7,598 nt of DNA from CAZKYP01 sp964556885 (GCA_964556885.1 CAZKYP010000153.1:1-7598), one strand, 5' to 3'. Positions 1 through 6,263 are shown, numbered from the stretch's first letter. Made by a program: numbers and translations. The notes: generated by a model from the sequence alone, not told the origin.

Positions 1-977
1 ACAAGCGGATTTCAATAGGGACATTGTCTTTCATATTGCCTCCGCCGCCAAAAATCCCGACCGCGAGGTGATAGGATTGTCCAACCTCAAAAGTGTCCGT
101 TAGATCCTGGAACAGCTCGACCTCCGGCACCGCGAACAACCAGACGGCCTGCTTACCGTCGCAGTTATCTATATAGTCGGGATCAGTAGGAGCGAGGTTC
201 AGGAATACGCCTGTGAGCTGAATCCACAAGTTCCCGCCGCTCTCATCATACCACCATGGTGTTGGTGACTTTTGCCACGAGTCGATTTCGACGTCTACGA
301 ACTCTGTCTCCGGCAACTCGAATGAGGCATTCCCTACCGGAACCGGTACGGGTACCGACTCGATCAGACGGACGTTGTCCAGAAGCCAGAAGCCGCCGGA
401 TGTACCGGTCGCTCGAATAGCCAGGCCGATGTTTTTATCCGCCCAGGCATCATCGGAATTTACCTGCGGCAGGTATACCGGGAAATCCTGCAATTGCGTC
501 GAGGATAGACCGATTGATTCAATCGTTTCGGAGACTATGTCCACAAGTTCGTTACTGTCTTGATAGTAGAGAACCAGCTCGACGGTAGATGGTGGGAAAT
601 CTTCCGGGAAGGCGGCACATATTCCAACGGTCAATTGGTAATCCCAACCTGCCTTATACACAGCGGTCAGGTCCTGCTCAAGGGCATTGCCCTGCTCGGA
701 GCCTAAGAACGCTAATTGGTTTCCATCGGCGTTATTGACGTAGTCCCAGCCGTTTTCTGCCGTATTTGCCAATACACCGGTATTTGTACCGCCTGATGTA
801 TCATTGTCTATTTCCGTCCATCCGTCTACGATGGGTAATGTGGAGTCAGTTTTCGAATCCACTACGGGTGATTCGAACGAGGCGTTCTCGATCGATATCA
901 ATTCCGACCAGGCAGGGGCAGCAGTATATGAACCAATTAAAACAAGCACAATTAGATGTAAAACATGACGCATCATC
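1..977 (-). CDS. Exported protein with two N-A-S-F-E beta-sandwich repeats (3' end outside the window)
   Basis: I read 325 uninterrupted codons from ATG at 977 to the left edge, where the frame is still open. A strong AGGAGG (984-989) lies 6 nt before this ATG and 9 nt before a second ATG at 974, so either may be used. Residues 1-24 form a signal peptide (MMRH, then a Leu/Val/Ile core, then T-A-A-P-A-W-S). Two related modules follow: one starts with ENASFESP near residue 30 and closes with WLLDNVRL (198-204), the other starts with GNASFELP at 215 after a V-P-V-P-V-P-V linker. Both contain an N-x-D-G-x-Q motif (82-87, 271-276) and a hydrophobic Y-x-L-x-V-G-I strand. This pattern resembles galactose-binding-like jelly rolls in secreted proteins of Planctomycetota and relatives. 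No catalytic motif is visible. A role in glycan binding or cell-surface attachment is inference. The missing C-terminus may hold a PEP-CTERM-like or dockerin sorting tail. Confidence 0.85.
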
Positions 978-1004
978 TCATTCCTCCTCTCAAAGTGGAC
1001 CAGC

Positions 1005-1034
1005 CCGGGCATACCGGATAATCCGTACCCGGGT
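1005..1034 (-). other. Leader stem-loop 2 (CCCGGG / CCCGGG with bulged inner stem)
   Basis: CCCGGG at 1005-1010 pairs with CCCGGG at 1029-1034. Inside it, TA (1013-1014) pairs with TA (1027-1028) and CGGA (1016-1019) with TCCG (1023-1026), closed by a 3-nt loop. The result is a 12-bp hairpin with two small bulges, in the 5' leader and ending about 15 nt upstream of the ribosome binding site at 984-989. Together with stem-loop 1 it suggests a structured leader. I do not recognise a known riboswitch class. Confidence 0.4.
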
Positions 1035-1056
1035 TATAATTATTTATCATCTTAGC

Positions 1057-1073
1057 CGGCTCACACAGCCGGT
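1057..1073 (-). other. Leader stem-loop 1 (CCGGCT / AGCCGG)
   Basis: CCGGCT at 1057-1062 and AGCCGG at 1068-1073 form a perfect 6-bp stem around a 5-nt loop. It lies just downstream of the predicted transcription start of the minus-strand gene and would sit close to the 5' end of its mRNA. No U-tract follows on the minus strand, so it is not a simple terminator. It could protect the 5' end or form part of a regulatory fold. Confidence 0.4.
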
Positions 1074-1084
1074 AATATTTGAAG

Positions 1085-1113
1085 ATTATACACGACCAGG
1101 CCTTTATTTTCCA
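1085..1113 (-). promoter_or_regulatory. Putative sigma70-type promoter of the exported repeat protein
   Basis: Read on the minus strand, TGGAAA (1108-1113, four of six matches to TTGACA) is followed after 17 bp by a perfect TATAAT (1085-1090). Transcription would begin near 1078 and give a leader of about 100 nt before the ATG at 977. The leader contains two GC-rich hairpins. The -10 quality and spacing are good, but Planctomycetota promoters are poorly characterised. Confidence 0.5.
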
Positions 1114-1350
1114 GTCACTGGCTAAAAGATTCCGTCCCGATTCTTGATTCACTATTTGTCCTTCCAACCAGCCTGGGATATTTTGAGTCCTAAAACTTGT
1201 AAAAATGTTGAGAAATGGCTAAAAAAATTCACATATAAGGCCAAGTAACATAAAAAAACGCCACATTTTTTTATTTATTTTACGTAGTTGGCGAACAAAT
1301 GTTTGGAAAAAAACGTATAAATAACCGAGAGCTCATCCCCCTCCTTCAAA

Positions 1351-1393
1351 AAAATAACGGGGAGCGGAAAAATCCGCTCCCCAATGTTATTTT
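1351..1393. terminator. Strong bidirectional terminator-like hairpin between divergent genes
   Basis: GGGGAGCGGA (1359-1368) pairs perfectly with TCCGCTCCCC (1373-1382) around an AAAA loop. The flanks AAAATAAC (1351-1358) and GTTATTTT (1386-1393) can extend the stem, with AAT (1383-1385) bulged. Read on the minus strand the stem is followed by GTTATTTTTTT, a good U-tract; on the plus strand by a weaker ATGTTATTTT. The flanking genes both read away from it, so it ends neither of them. It may terminate a small RNA, act as an attenuator in the leader of the gene at 1501, or insulate the two promoters. Confidence 0.6.
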
Positions 1394-1451
1394 AAAGGCC
1401 GTTTCCACACCAATTCAACAGAAAATCCTGCGGCCGTCTTGTTTAATTGGA

Positions 1452-1480
1452 TTGATTTCATTAATCGATTAAGGCATACT
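1452..1480 (+). promoter_or_regulatory. Putative promoter with LacI-type operator TTAATCGATTAA
   Basis: TTGATT (1452-1457) and CATACT (1475-1480) make a weak but correctly spaced (17 bp) -35/-10 pair, giving a start near 1487, just before the GH16-fold gene. The spacer contains the perfect 12-bp palindrome TTAATCGATTAA (1461-1472). Its central AATCGATT fits the A-n-CG-n-T core typical of LacI-family operators, and its position between -35 and -10 is classic for repression. That a LacI-type repressor acts here is inference; no such gene is in the window. Confidence 0.4.
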
Positions 1481-1500
1481 GTTATCTGCAGAGTATTGGA

Positions 1501-2631
1501 ATGGAGATTATTACGGTGAATACGTCGATGCAGATTAAGAGAATAGTGTTTATAATTGCTGTATTGAGTGTCTCTGCTTCCATTTGTACTTCTTCAGGCG
1601 AGTTGAACGGACCTCCTGAAATCAAATTCGACCATGTGCCTGCTTATGGAACCGAAGAATACCTGGAGGGGTGTGTTCGGCTGGGTGACCCGGTCGATAT
1701 ATCACGATATCGGGTTGCCGTATATATCTCCATTCCGCCTTACGGCTGGTGGAACAAGCCCTCCTTGGCGCAGCCTTTGACTACTATTAGCGAAAATGGT
1801 TACTGGGTATGTGATATATCCACCGGAGGTCAGGACCGGTATGCCACGGAGATTGCCGCATTTTTGGTGCCGTATGATTATCAGCCGCCTCAAGCCTCGG
1901 GACAGCAGTGTTTTGATAGCCGGTTATATCAATTTCCGCATGTGATAGCCATAAGATATAAGAAACTGACATTTGCAGGCGTGGACTGGTGGGTCAAGCA
2001 ACACCATGATAGAGTCGGTCCGGGACCGAATTATTTTTCCGATGCAGAAGAGAATGTGCGGGTCGATCCAAACGGGCTGTTACATGTACGAATCGATCAG
2101 AGAGGTGAAAAGTGGTATTGCGGCGAAGTCGTGGCCGATGCCGTTTTTGGATACGGGATGTATGTCTTCACCATAGAAGCTGGTCTGGATACACTCGATA
2201 GAAACGTCGTTCTGGGTTTGTTCACGTGGGAAGATTGCGTGCCGGAGCATCATTACCGTGAAATCGATATCGAAATATCCCAATGGGGAAATCCTGATGA
2301 CCCGAATAACGGCCAGTATGTAGTTCAGCCGTGGGATGTGAGTGGAAATATGCATCGTTTCGAAATCGACGGTGCTGGTAGTGATATAACCACGCACGTA
2401 TTCACCTGGGAGCCGAATGAAATACGTTTCCAGAGTTATTATGGGGATTACAAGCCGATTTTGGACCCGAACAACCTGATTGCGACCTGGTCATACACAG
2501 GGACGGACATTCCGCCTGCGGGCGCGGAAAATCCGCGCATCAACTGTTGGCTGATGAATGGAAATGCTCCTGCCAGCGGCCGGGCCGCAGAGGTTGTAAT
2601 AAGGGACTTTAAGTATCTGCCTTTAGAATAA
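1501..2631 (+). CDS. Secreted GH16-fold glycoside hydrolase with N-terminal beta-domain
   Basis: Numbering is from ATG 1501 (376 residues). A better start may be GTG 1516 (GGAG 9 nt upstream) or ATG 1528, which gives a compact signal peptide MQIKRIVFIIAVLSVSAS. Residues about 36-130 form a beta-rich domain (GDPVDISRYRVAVYI, WWNKP, GYWVCDISTGG, FLVPYDY) of a type I associate with the N-terminus of bacterial GH16-like proteins. Residues about 155-373 match the GH16 concanavalin-like fold: VDWWVK, GPGPNYFSD, GYGMYVFTI, VLGLFTWED, REIDIEISQWGN, FTWEPNEIRF and INCWLMNG. The motif E254-I-D256-I-E258 keeps the GH16 nucleophile, assisting aspartate and acid/base. Retaining hydrolysis of a beta-1,3/1,4-glucan or related polysaccharide is therefore likely, but the substrate cannot be read from sequence. 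There is no canonical lipobox. It ends 15 bp from the convergent kinase gene. Confidence 0.85.
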   Translation: MEIITVNTSMQIKRIVFIIAVLSVSASICTSSGELNGPPEIKFDHVPAYGTEEYLEGCVRLGDPVDISRYRVAVYISIPPYGWWNKPSLAQPLTTISENGYWVCDISTGGQDRYATEIAAFLVPYDYQPPQASGQQCFDSRLYQFPHVIAIRYKKLTFAGVDWWVKQHHDRVGPGPNYFSDAEENVRVDPNGLLHVRIDQRGEKWYCGEVVADAVFGYGMYVFTIEAGLDTLDRNVVLGLFTWEDCVPEHHYREIDIEISQWGNPDDPNNGQYVVQPWDVSGNMHRFEIDGAGSDITTHVFTWEPNEIRFQSYYGDYKPILDPNNLIATWSYTGTDIPPAGAENPRINCWLMNGNAPASGRAAEVVIRDFKYLPLE

Positions 2632-2646
2632 TCCAGGCAGCGGGGA

Positions 2647-4896
2647 TTACCCGATGGGTAAATAAATATTCACGGTTGTTCCCCTGCCTAACTCGCTTGT
2701 GATACTGAGGGTGCCTTTGTTGAGCTGAATAAAGCGTGCGGCGTATGCAAGACCCATACCGCGTTTCCGACCGGCCTCTTTTGCCGAAAAGAACGGCTGG
2801 GTTGCTTTCTGCAGGGTCTCGGTATCCATCCCGCAGCCCTGGTCTTTTATAATCAGCTTGATTGATTCGCCCGACGGATCTATACCTGCCGTGATTTTTA
2901 TTGGTCCGGTTTGGCCTGAGTAAGATTCGACTGCATTGGAGATAATGTTCGCAACAGCCGAGACTATCTGGGCCGAATCTATGAGGACAGGTTTGATGTC
3001 CTCGGCGATTTCTATTTCGATATCCAATATTTCCCGATTTGTTTTTCTGCTGGTCAACTGGACGGCTTCTTCTATAAGCTGTTTGATGTCCGTTCGTGTC
3101 GGTCTTGGCAGCCTTGGCTCGGCGAAGCTCATCAGGTCTTCGATTAGCTCGGAGGCCTCGCGGGCGTTTTTGTAAATCTGCTCGAGTATTTCCTTTTTTT
3201 CCTTGTCGGTCTCGGCGTCGGCGAGCAACTGCGCCCGGCCGGATATTACGGCAAGGGGATTGTTTAATTCATGGGCCGCACCAGCGGCCATCTCAGCCAG
3301 CGCTTTTATTGAATATTCCGCCATGTCGATTTGTGGCTGTGTGTCCGGGGCTTTCGAAATTAGCCTGACAAAACGTTCTGCGAATAACTGTTGTTTCTGC
3401 CGGCCCAAAGCCAGATTTAAGATGTCCCCGGCCATTGAGGCGGAAGTCCTGAAGTTTTGCTCGAACAGCTCGACATCGCCCGGATAAAAAATCTCGAAGG
3501 CAATGGCCCCTACCGCTCTCCGTAAGGAGTCCTTAGGACTGCCGGCCGAAAGCAACGGCAGCAGCCTCGTTCGACTCTCGTCAAATTCGACGTCTAATTG
3601 TTCGAACAGCCAGTCGATATAGCCTGGAGCGTTTAAGATAACAAAGTTATTCGCTATCGCTTGTGGTATGACGGGTGTCTCTTCTGGAATGACTACGGAA
3701 ATTATTCTGCTTTGCCCGAGTTTTTCGATGACCACAACATCCAGCGTTTGTGAGTCGCCCAAAGGCACCAGGTACAGACAGACCGTGCCTGTCTGGTAAA
3801 ATTTCTGCCAGGCTGCGGCGAAATTTTCCGCAATATCGAGAACTGAAACAGACGAGCTTGTGTTGAGCAGAAAATCTTTCGTGAAATCAAGATGGCTCGA
3901 AATGCTCTGTAAACGGCGGTTTTCCAGAGACGACTCTGTTTGCTGCCGTGCCAGTTTGGAAGTTGCTGTCCGTGCGGCCTCAAAGTAGCTTTTTACTGCA
4001 TTGGGAGCATCGAGACCTAAAAGGCTGGATTTTTTTTCGACCGCTTCGCGCAGGTTCGAGCGGATTTTCATAATCTGTTCTGAATTTATTGCCAGCCACC
4101 TGCCAATCGGCTCGGCCGGTTCAGGCAGATCGAAACTACCCGAAACACCTATGCCGGCCTGGCGAGCTATCGAATCGGCTAACTGCACTACTGCGGCTAT
4201 TCTTGCCTCGGGCATATTGTGGGCGATTGTCATTGTCTCGCTGTGGTGAAGCCAGACGGCAAGAACAATCGGATTCGGCAGCCGCCATTTTTGCCCAAGG
4301 TGTTTGCCTATGATTGTATGGTCGGCGCCGAGATGCTCCTGTTCGATGGTGCAGGAAGATTCTTTTGCAGACCGGGCCTCTTCGATTATTCGGACGAAAC
4401 TTTTAGGCATGACTTCTTCAAGGGCCAGTTTTCCGATATCATGCAGCAAACCTGCGCAGTACGCCATTTCCGAATCAATTTGTGGTGATGCTGTTTTTGC
4501 TATTTCTTCGGCGCAGCAGGCGACGGCGATAGCGTGCAACAAAAGCTCCTGCTTGTTCGAGATACCGGTTCTATCCGGCAGGAATACTTTGGTATTCAAA
4601 AGGGCATCACGAACTTCATGAGCCGGAAGTCTGTCCATGTTTCGTTCGATTGAAAATCTGCCGCCGGACATGCTTATACCACGTCTGCCGAAAAGTGATA
4701 GAATCATGGCAGTAAGAGCCGGGTCCGACTTGATTATATCGGCAAGCGATGAAGGGCGAAACTGCTCCTGAAGGATTATTGGGAGGAATTTGGCTGCGGT
4801 GCATGGCAGAGTTGAAAGTGAATCGAGCCGACCTGCGGCAAACTCTACCTGCTGAGCTGTTGCAGCGGCATTGGATAGTTCGTCCGGCATATACAT
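2647..4896 (-). CDS. HDOD / GAF-like / histidine kinase hybrid sensor
   Basis: This 749-residue cytoplasmic sensor kinase has no transmembrane segment. Residues about 20-260 are an HDOD/HD module with L-L-H152-D153-I-G-K, H193, H217-H218 and D241 in the positions of HD metal ligands, so hydrolase chemistry is possible though many HDOD domains only signal. Residues about 340-500 form an alpha/beta GAF-like region. Residues 525-749 are the kinase core: H-box AAH542ELNNPLAV, N-box N650IISN654A, G1 box DQGCGM (685-690), F-box PFFSAK (701-706) and G2 box GMGL (713-716). All key residues are present, so it should autophosphorylate on H542. It lies 50 nt downstream of the response regulator on the same strand, which is its likely partner. 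ATG 4890 (third codon) may be the real start: AGGG at 4900-4903 is 9 nt from it but only 3 nt from ATG 4896. The ligand is unknown. Confidence 0.9.
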   Translation of the reverse strand: MYMPDELSNAAATAQQVEFAAGRLDSLSTLPCTAAKFLPIILQEQFRPSSLADIIKSDPALTAMILSLFGRRGISMSGGRFSIERNMDRLPAHEVRDALLNTKVFLPDRTGISNKQELLLHAIAVACCAEEIAKTASPQIDSEMAYCAGLLHDIGKLALEEVMPKSFVRIIEEARSAKESSCTIEQEHLGADHTIIGKHLGQKWRLPNPIVLAVWLHHSETMTIAHNMPEARIAAVVQLADSIARQAGIGVSGSFDLPEPAEPIGRWLAINSEQIMKIRSNLREAVEKKSSLLGLDAPNAVKSYFEAARTATSKLARQQTESSLENRRLQSISSHLDFTKDFLLNTSSSVSVLDIAENFAAAWQKFYQTGTVCLYLVPLGDSQTLDVVVIEKLGQSRIISVVIPEETPVIPQAIANNFVILNAPGYIDWLFEQLDVEFDESRTRLLPLLSAGSPKDSLRRAVGAIAFEIFYPGDVELFEQNFRTSASMAGDILNLALGRQKQQLFAERFVRLISKAPDTQPQIDMAEYSIKALAEMAAGAAHELNNPLAVISGRAQLLADAETDKEKKEILEQIYKNAREASELIEDLMSFAEPRLPRPTRTDIKQLIEEAVQLTSRKTNREILDIEIEIAEDIKPVLIDSAQIVSAVANIISNAVESYSGQTGPIKITAGIDPSGESIKLIIKDQGCGMDTETLQKATQPFFSAKEAGRKRGMGLAYAARFIQLNKGTLSITSELGRGTTVNIYLPIG

Positions 4897-4946
4897 AGTC
4901 CCTGTCTTCTACCGACAGAAGGTGTTTTCAAACAGACACACAGTTT

Positions 4947-5522
4947 CTATTTCATTTGAAGGACCGTGGAGATTTTGCCGGTGAGTTCGGCGACGTCAAA
5001 CGGTTTTCTGATGAAATCATCGGCGCCGGATTTCAGCAACTGATTGATTTCATCCTGTTTTACGACGCCGCTGACAATTATTATCTTTATGTTCTCGAAT
5101 TCCGGATTCTTCCTTATCGTCTGGCAGACGATATTTCCGTTGACATCCGGCAGCATATAATCGAGCAGTATCAGCTCAGGCCGAAACCGCTGGGTGGCAA
5201 TTCCGGCCTCATAACCGCTTGATGCCGTTTTTGTTTCGAATCTGCCGTCTCTGTCGAGCACATCTACGATAAGCTCGACAATTTCGACATCATCATCTAC
5301 GATTAGCACCTTCCTTTTACCTGATTCGATGGCGTCGAGAGGGATGTTATTGTCCTTCATGAACTTGATCAGACTCTGGCGTGGTATCCTCCTGAATCTT
5401 GAGCCCGGAACACGAAAGCCCTCCAGCCGACCGGCGTCGAAACAACGAATGATTGTTTGTTGACTTACCCTGCAAACTTCCGCTGCCTCGCCGGTGGTGA
5501 ACAAATCCTTCATTTTATCCAT
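4947..5522 (-). CDS. Response regulator with N-terminal excisionase/MerR-type HTH and C-terminal REC
   Basis: The 191-residue protein has a DNA-binding domain of the HTH_17/BldC-excisionase type at residues 6-56 (LFTTGEAAEVCRVSQQTII, then the wing GFRVPGSRFRRIPRQSL) and a receiver domain at 70-190. The receiver is complete: acidic pocket D76-D78, phosphoacceptor D121 in LILLD121YMLPDVNG, S151 and the K173-P pair. DNA binding before REC is the reverse of the usual OmpR or NarL order. It is first in an operon with the histidine kinase at 2647-4896, which probably phosphorylates D121. ATG 5513 (fourth codon) is the better-spaced start: AAGGA at 5523-5527 touches ATG 5522 but lies 9 nt from ATG 5513. 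Target genes are unknown. Confidence 0.9.
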   Translation of the reverse strand: MDKMKDLFTTGEAAEVCRVSQQTIIRCFDAGRLEGFRVPGSRFRRIPRQSLIKFMKDNNIPLDAIESGKRKVLIVDDDVEIVELIVDVLDRDGRFETKTASSGYEAGIATQRFRPELILLDYMLPDVNGNIVCQTIRKNPEFENIKIIIVSGVVKQDEINQLLKSGADDFIRKPFDVAELTGKISTVLQMK

Positions 5523-5561
5523 TCCTTTTCTTTAACCAAATCCTTTTGTTTAATGTTCCCA

Positions 5562-5578
5562 CCAAGTTACCTTCTTGG
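5562..5578 (-). other. Small hairpin at the predicted 5' end of the regulator-kinase mRNA
   Basis: CCAAG (5562-5566) and CTTGG (5574-5578) form a 5-bp stem with a 7-nt loop, almost exactly at the predicted transcription start. It could be a 5' stabilising hairpin or an operator for a dimeric regulator, possibly the response regulator itself. The stem is short, so chance is possible. Confidence 0.25.
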
Positions 5579-5582
5579 CCTA

Positions 5583-5611
5583 ATTTAACTGCCGTATTTT
5601 AATGCTGTCAA
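5583..5611 (-). promoter_or_regulatory. Promoter of the response regulator-kinase operon
   Basis: On the minus strand a perfect TTGACA (5606-5611) is followed after exactly 17 bp by TTAAAT (5583-5588, four of six matches to TATAAT). Transcription would start near 5576, about 54-63 nt before the candidate ATGs. This is the best complete -35/-10 pair in the window. Confidence 0.6.
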
Positions 5612-5818
5612 GAATAAAAATGTTAAAAAACATAAATTTCTTTATTAATAGAATGAATATTATAAGTCGTTGATAATACTTCGTTGACACTTTGATATTA
5701 TCTGTGATGCTAAGCAGATAGGAAGTTAGAGAATGAGATTGTAATAAATTCTGATAAGTTGTTTAAGGAAAAGAATTAACTGTTTGAGGAAGTAAAAGAA
5801 TTTAGAAAATTCATTTTT

Positions 5819-5846
5819 TTGTTTGAACAATTTCAGATAGTATAAT
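5819..5846 (+). promoter_or_regulatory. Promoter of arsR
   Basis: A perfect TATAAT (5841-5846) follows TTGTTT (5819-5824, first three bases match TTGACA) with a 16-bp spacer. Transcription would start near 5853, inside the 26-bp palindrome, and give a leader of about 40 nt. The -35 is weak and the -10 ideal. Confidence 0.55.
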
Positions 5847-5880
5847 AATATTACTATATAGTAATATTATATATAATATT
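5845..5880. promoter_or_regulatory. Probable ArsR operator: overlapping 26-bp and 18-bp perfect palindromes
   Basis: Positions 5845-5870 form a perfect 26-bp palindrome with arms ATAATATTAC and GTAATATTAT around TATATA. Positions 5863-5880 form a second perfect palindrome, AATATTATATATAATATT. The two share the half-site AATATTAT, so the core ATAATATT occurs three times in alternating orientation. The block overlaps the -10 box and the predicted start site of arsR and ends 15 bp before its ATG. ArsR/SmtB proteins are dimers that typically bind inverted repeats at their own promoters, so self-repression is the natural reading. Confidence 0.6.
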
Positions 5881-5895
5881 CATGGAATTTTTATT

Positions 5896-6189
5896 ATGAA
5901 TACGAAGATTGCAGAACATGTGGCGGAAGTTTTGAAAGCGGTTGCGCACCCTGTTCGCCTGCAGATTATCGAACTGCTTGAGACAAAAGAGATGTGCGTT
6001 GGAGATATCGTCGACGCCGTTGGCGGAAAGCAGGCAATAACAAGCCAGCAGCTTAATATGATGAAAGACAAGGGCGTTCTGAGCTGCAGGCGCGACGGGG
6101 CGAAAGTGTATTATCGAATAGAAGATAAAAATGTAATCAAGCTGCTGCATTGTATTTATGACAGTTGTGAAAGAACAGGCAGGAAGTAG
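5896..6189 (+). CDS. ArsR/SmtB-family winged-helix repressor with four cysteines
   Basis: At 97 residues it is a normal ArsR-family length. It shows VLKAVAHPVRLQIIELL (12-28), the recognition-helix region AITSQQLNMMKDKGVL (48-62) and the wing CRRDGAKVYYRIED (64-77). Cysteines are C34, C64, C86 and C91. C34 sits in EMCVGDI, the place of the arsenic/cadmium motif ELCVCDL, but the second motif cysteine is glycine, so a classical As(III) or Cd(II) site is incomplete. C86 and C91 lie in the C-terminal helix (LLHCIYDSCERTG). A cysteine near helix 3 together with one in the last helix is compatible with thiol, persulfide or alternative metal sensing. The start has a weak GGA at 5884-5886, 9 nt upstream. 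It heads an operon with an iron-sulfur membrane protein and a disulfide-reductase-like flavoprotein, and probably represses it through the palindromes at 5845-5880. Confidence 0.9.
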   Translation: MNTKIAEHVAEVLKAVAHPVRLQIIELLETKEMCVGDIVDAVGGKQAITSQQLNMMKDKGVLSCRRDGAKVYYRIEDKNVIKLLHCIYDSCERTGRK

Positions 6190-6250
6190 TCTTTGTTCGG
6201 GTGAGAAGTTTACCGGATTATCAACATCCTGTGTTTCTTGCGTTCAACGA

Positions 6251-6254
6251 AGGA
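6251..6254 (+). promoter_or_regulatory. Ribosome binding site that decides the polyferredoxin start
   Basis: AGGA, within GAAGGA, lies 9 nt before ATG 6264. The upstream in-frame GTG at 6201 has no comparable site. This favours 6264 as the true start and leaves a 74-bp gap after arsR. Confidence 0.6.
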
Positions 6255-6263
6255 ATTTTTTTT

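Larger units (their letters stand above)
978..1500. other. Divergent intergenic region, no supported protein gene
   Basis: This 523-bp gap separates two exported-protein genes that read away from each other. The left third holds the leader and promoter of the minus-strand gene. Positions 1114-1350 are AT-rich with A and T runs, and I see no convincing gene there; a lone TATAAA at 1316-1321 lacks a good -35 partner. A strong terminator-like hairpin occupies 1351-1393. The last 60 bp hold a promoter-like element with a LacI-type palindrome for the gene at 1501. Short open frames here have no ribosome binding site or protein-like composition. Confidence 0.6.
5523..5895. other. AT-rich divergent control region between regulator operon and arsR
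   Basis: This 373-bp stretch is clearly richer in A and T than the genes beside it. The left end carries the promoter and 5' hairpin of the minus-strand operon; the right end carries the arsR promoter and palindromes. In between (about 5612-5818) I see no gene. A plus-strand TTGACA at 5684-5689 has only a poor -10 partner (GATGCT, 5706-5711), and TTGATAATA and TTGATATTA lie nearby as a loose repeat. Nothing there is strong enough to call. Confidence 0.5.

Noticed and set aside
766..1125. Plus-strand open frame of 119 codons
   Set aside because: It is antisense to the N-terminus and leader of the exported repeat protein, rich in arginine and serine in a way typical of a shadow frame.
973..1167. 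Minus-strand open frame of 64 codons upstream of the exported repeat protein
   Set aside because: It lies over the predicted promoter and leader hairpins, has no ribosome binding site and does not look like a protein family; its end merely overlaps the start of the real gene.
978..1500. Known riboswitch, tRNA or CRISPR elements in the divergent gap
   Set aside because: I looked for conserved cores such as the c-di-GMP riboswitch and for repeated spacers and cloverleaf patterns and found none.
2080..2397. Minus-strand open frame of 105 codons inside the GH16-fold gene
   Set aside because: Antisense shadow of a gene with clear family motifs; no ribosome binding site or recognisable domain.
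2647..2661. TTACCC-GAT-GGGTAA hairpin at the convergent gene ends, considered as a shared terminator
   Set aside because: The stem is only 6 bp, includes the kinase stop codon, and has no U-tract on either strand.
5684..5711. Plus-strand TTGACA with GATGCT as a second arsR promoter
   Set aside because: The -35 is perfect but the -10 candidate matches only three of six bases, and a perfect TATAAT exists closer to the gene.
5882..5899. Five-codon open frame (ATG to TGA) whose stop overlaps the arsR start
   Set aside because: It has no ribosome binding site and its sequence is not informative; such overlaps arise easily in AT-rich DNA.
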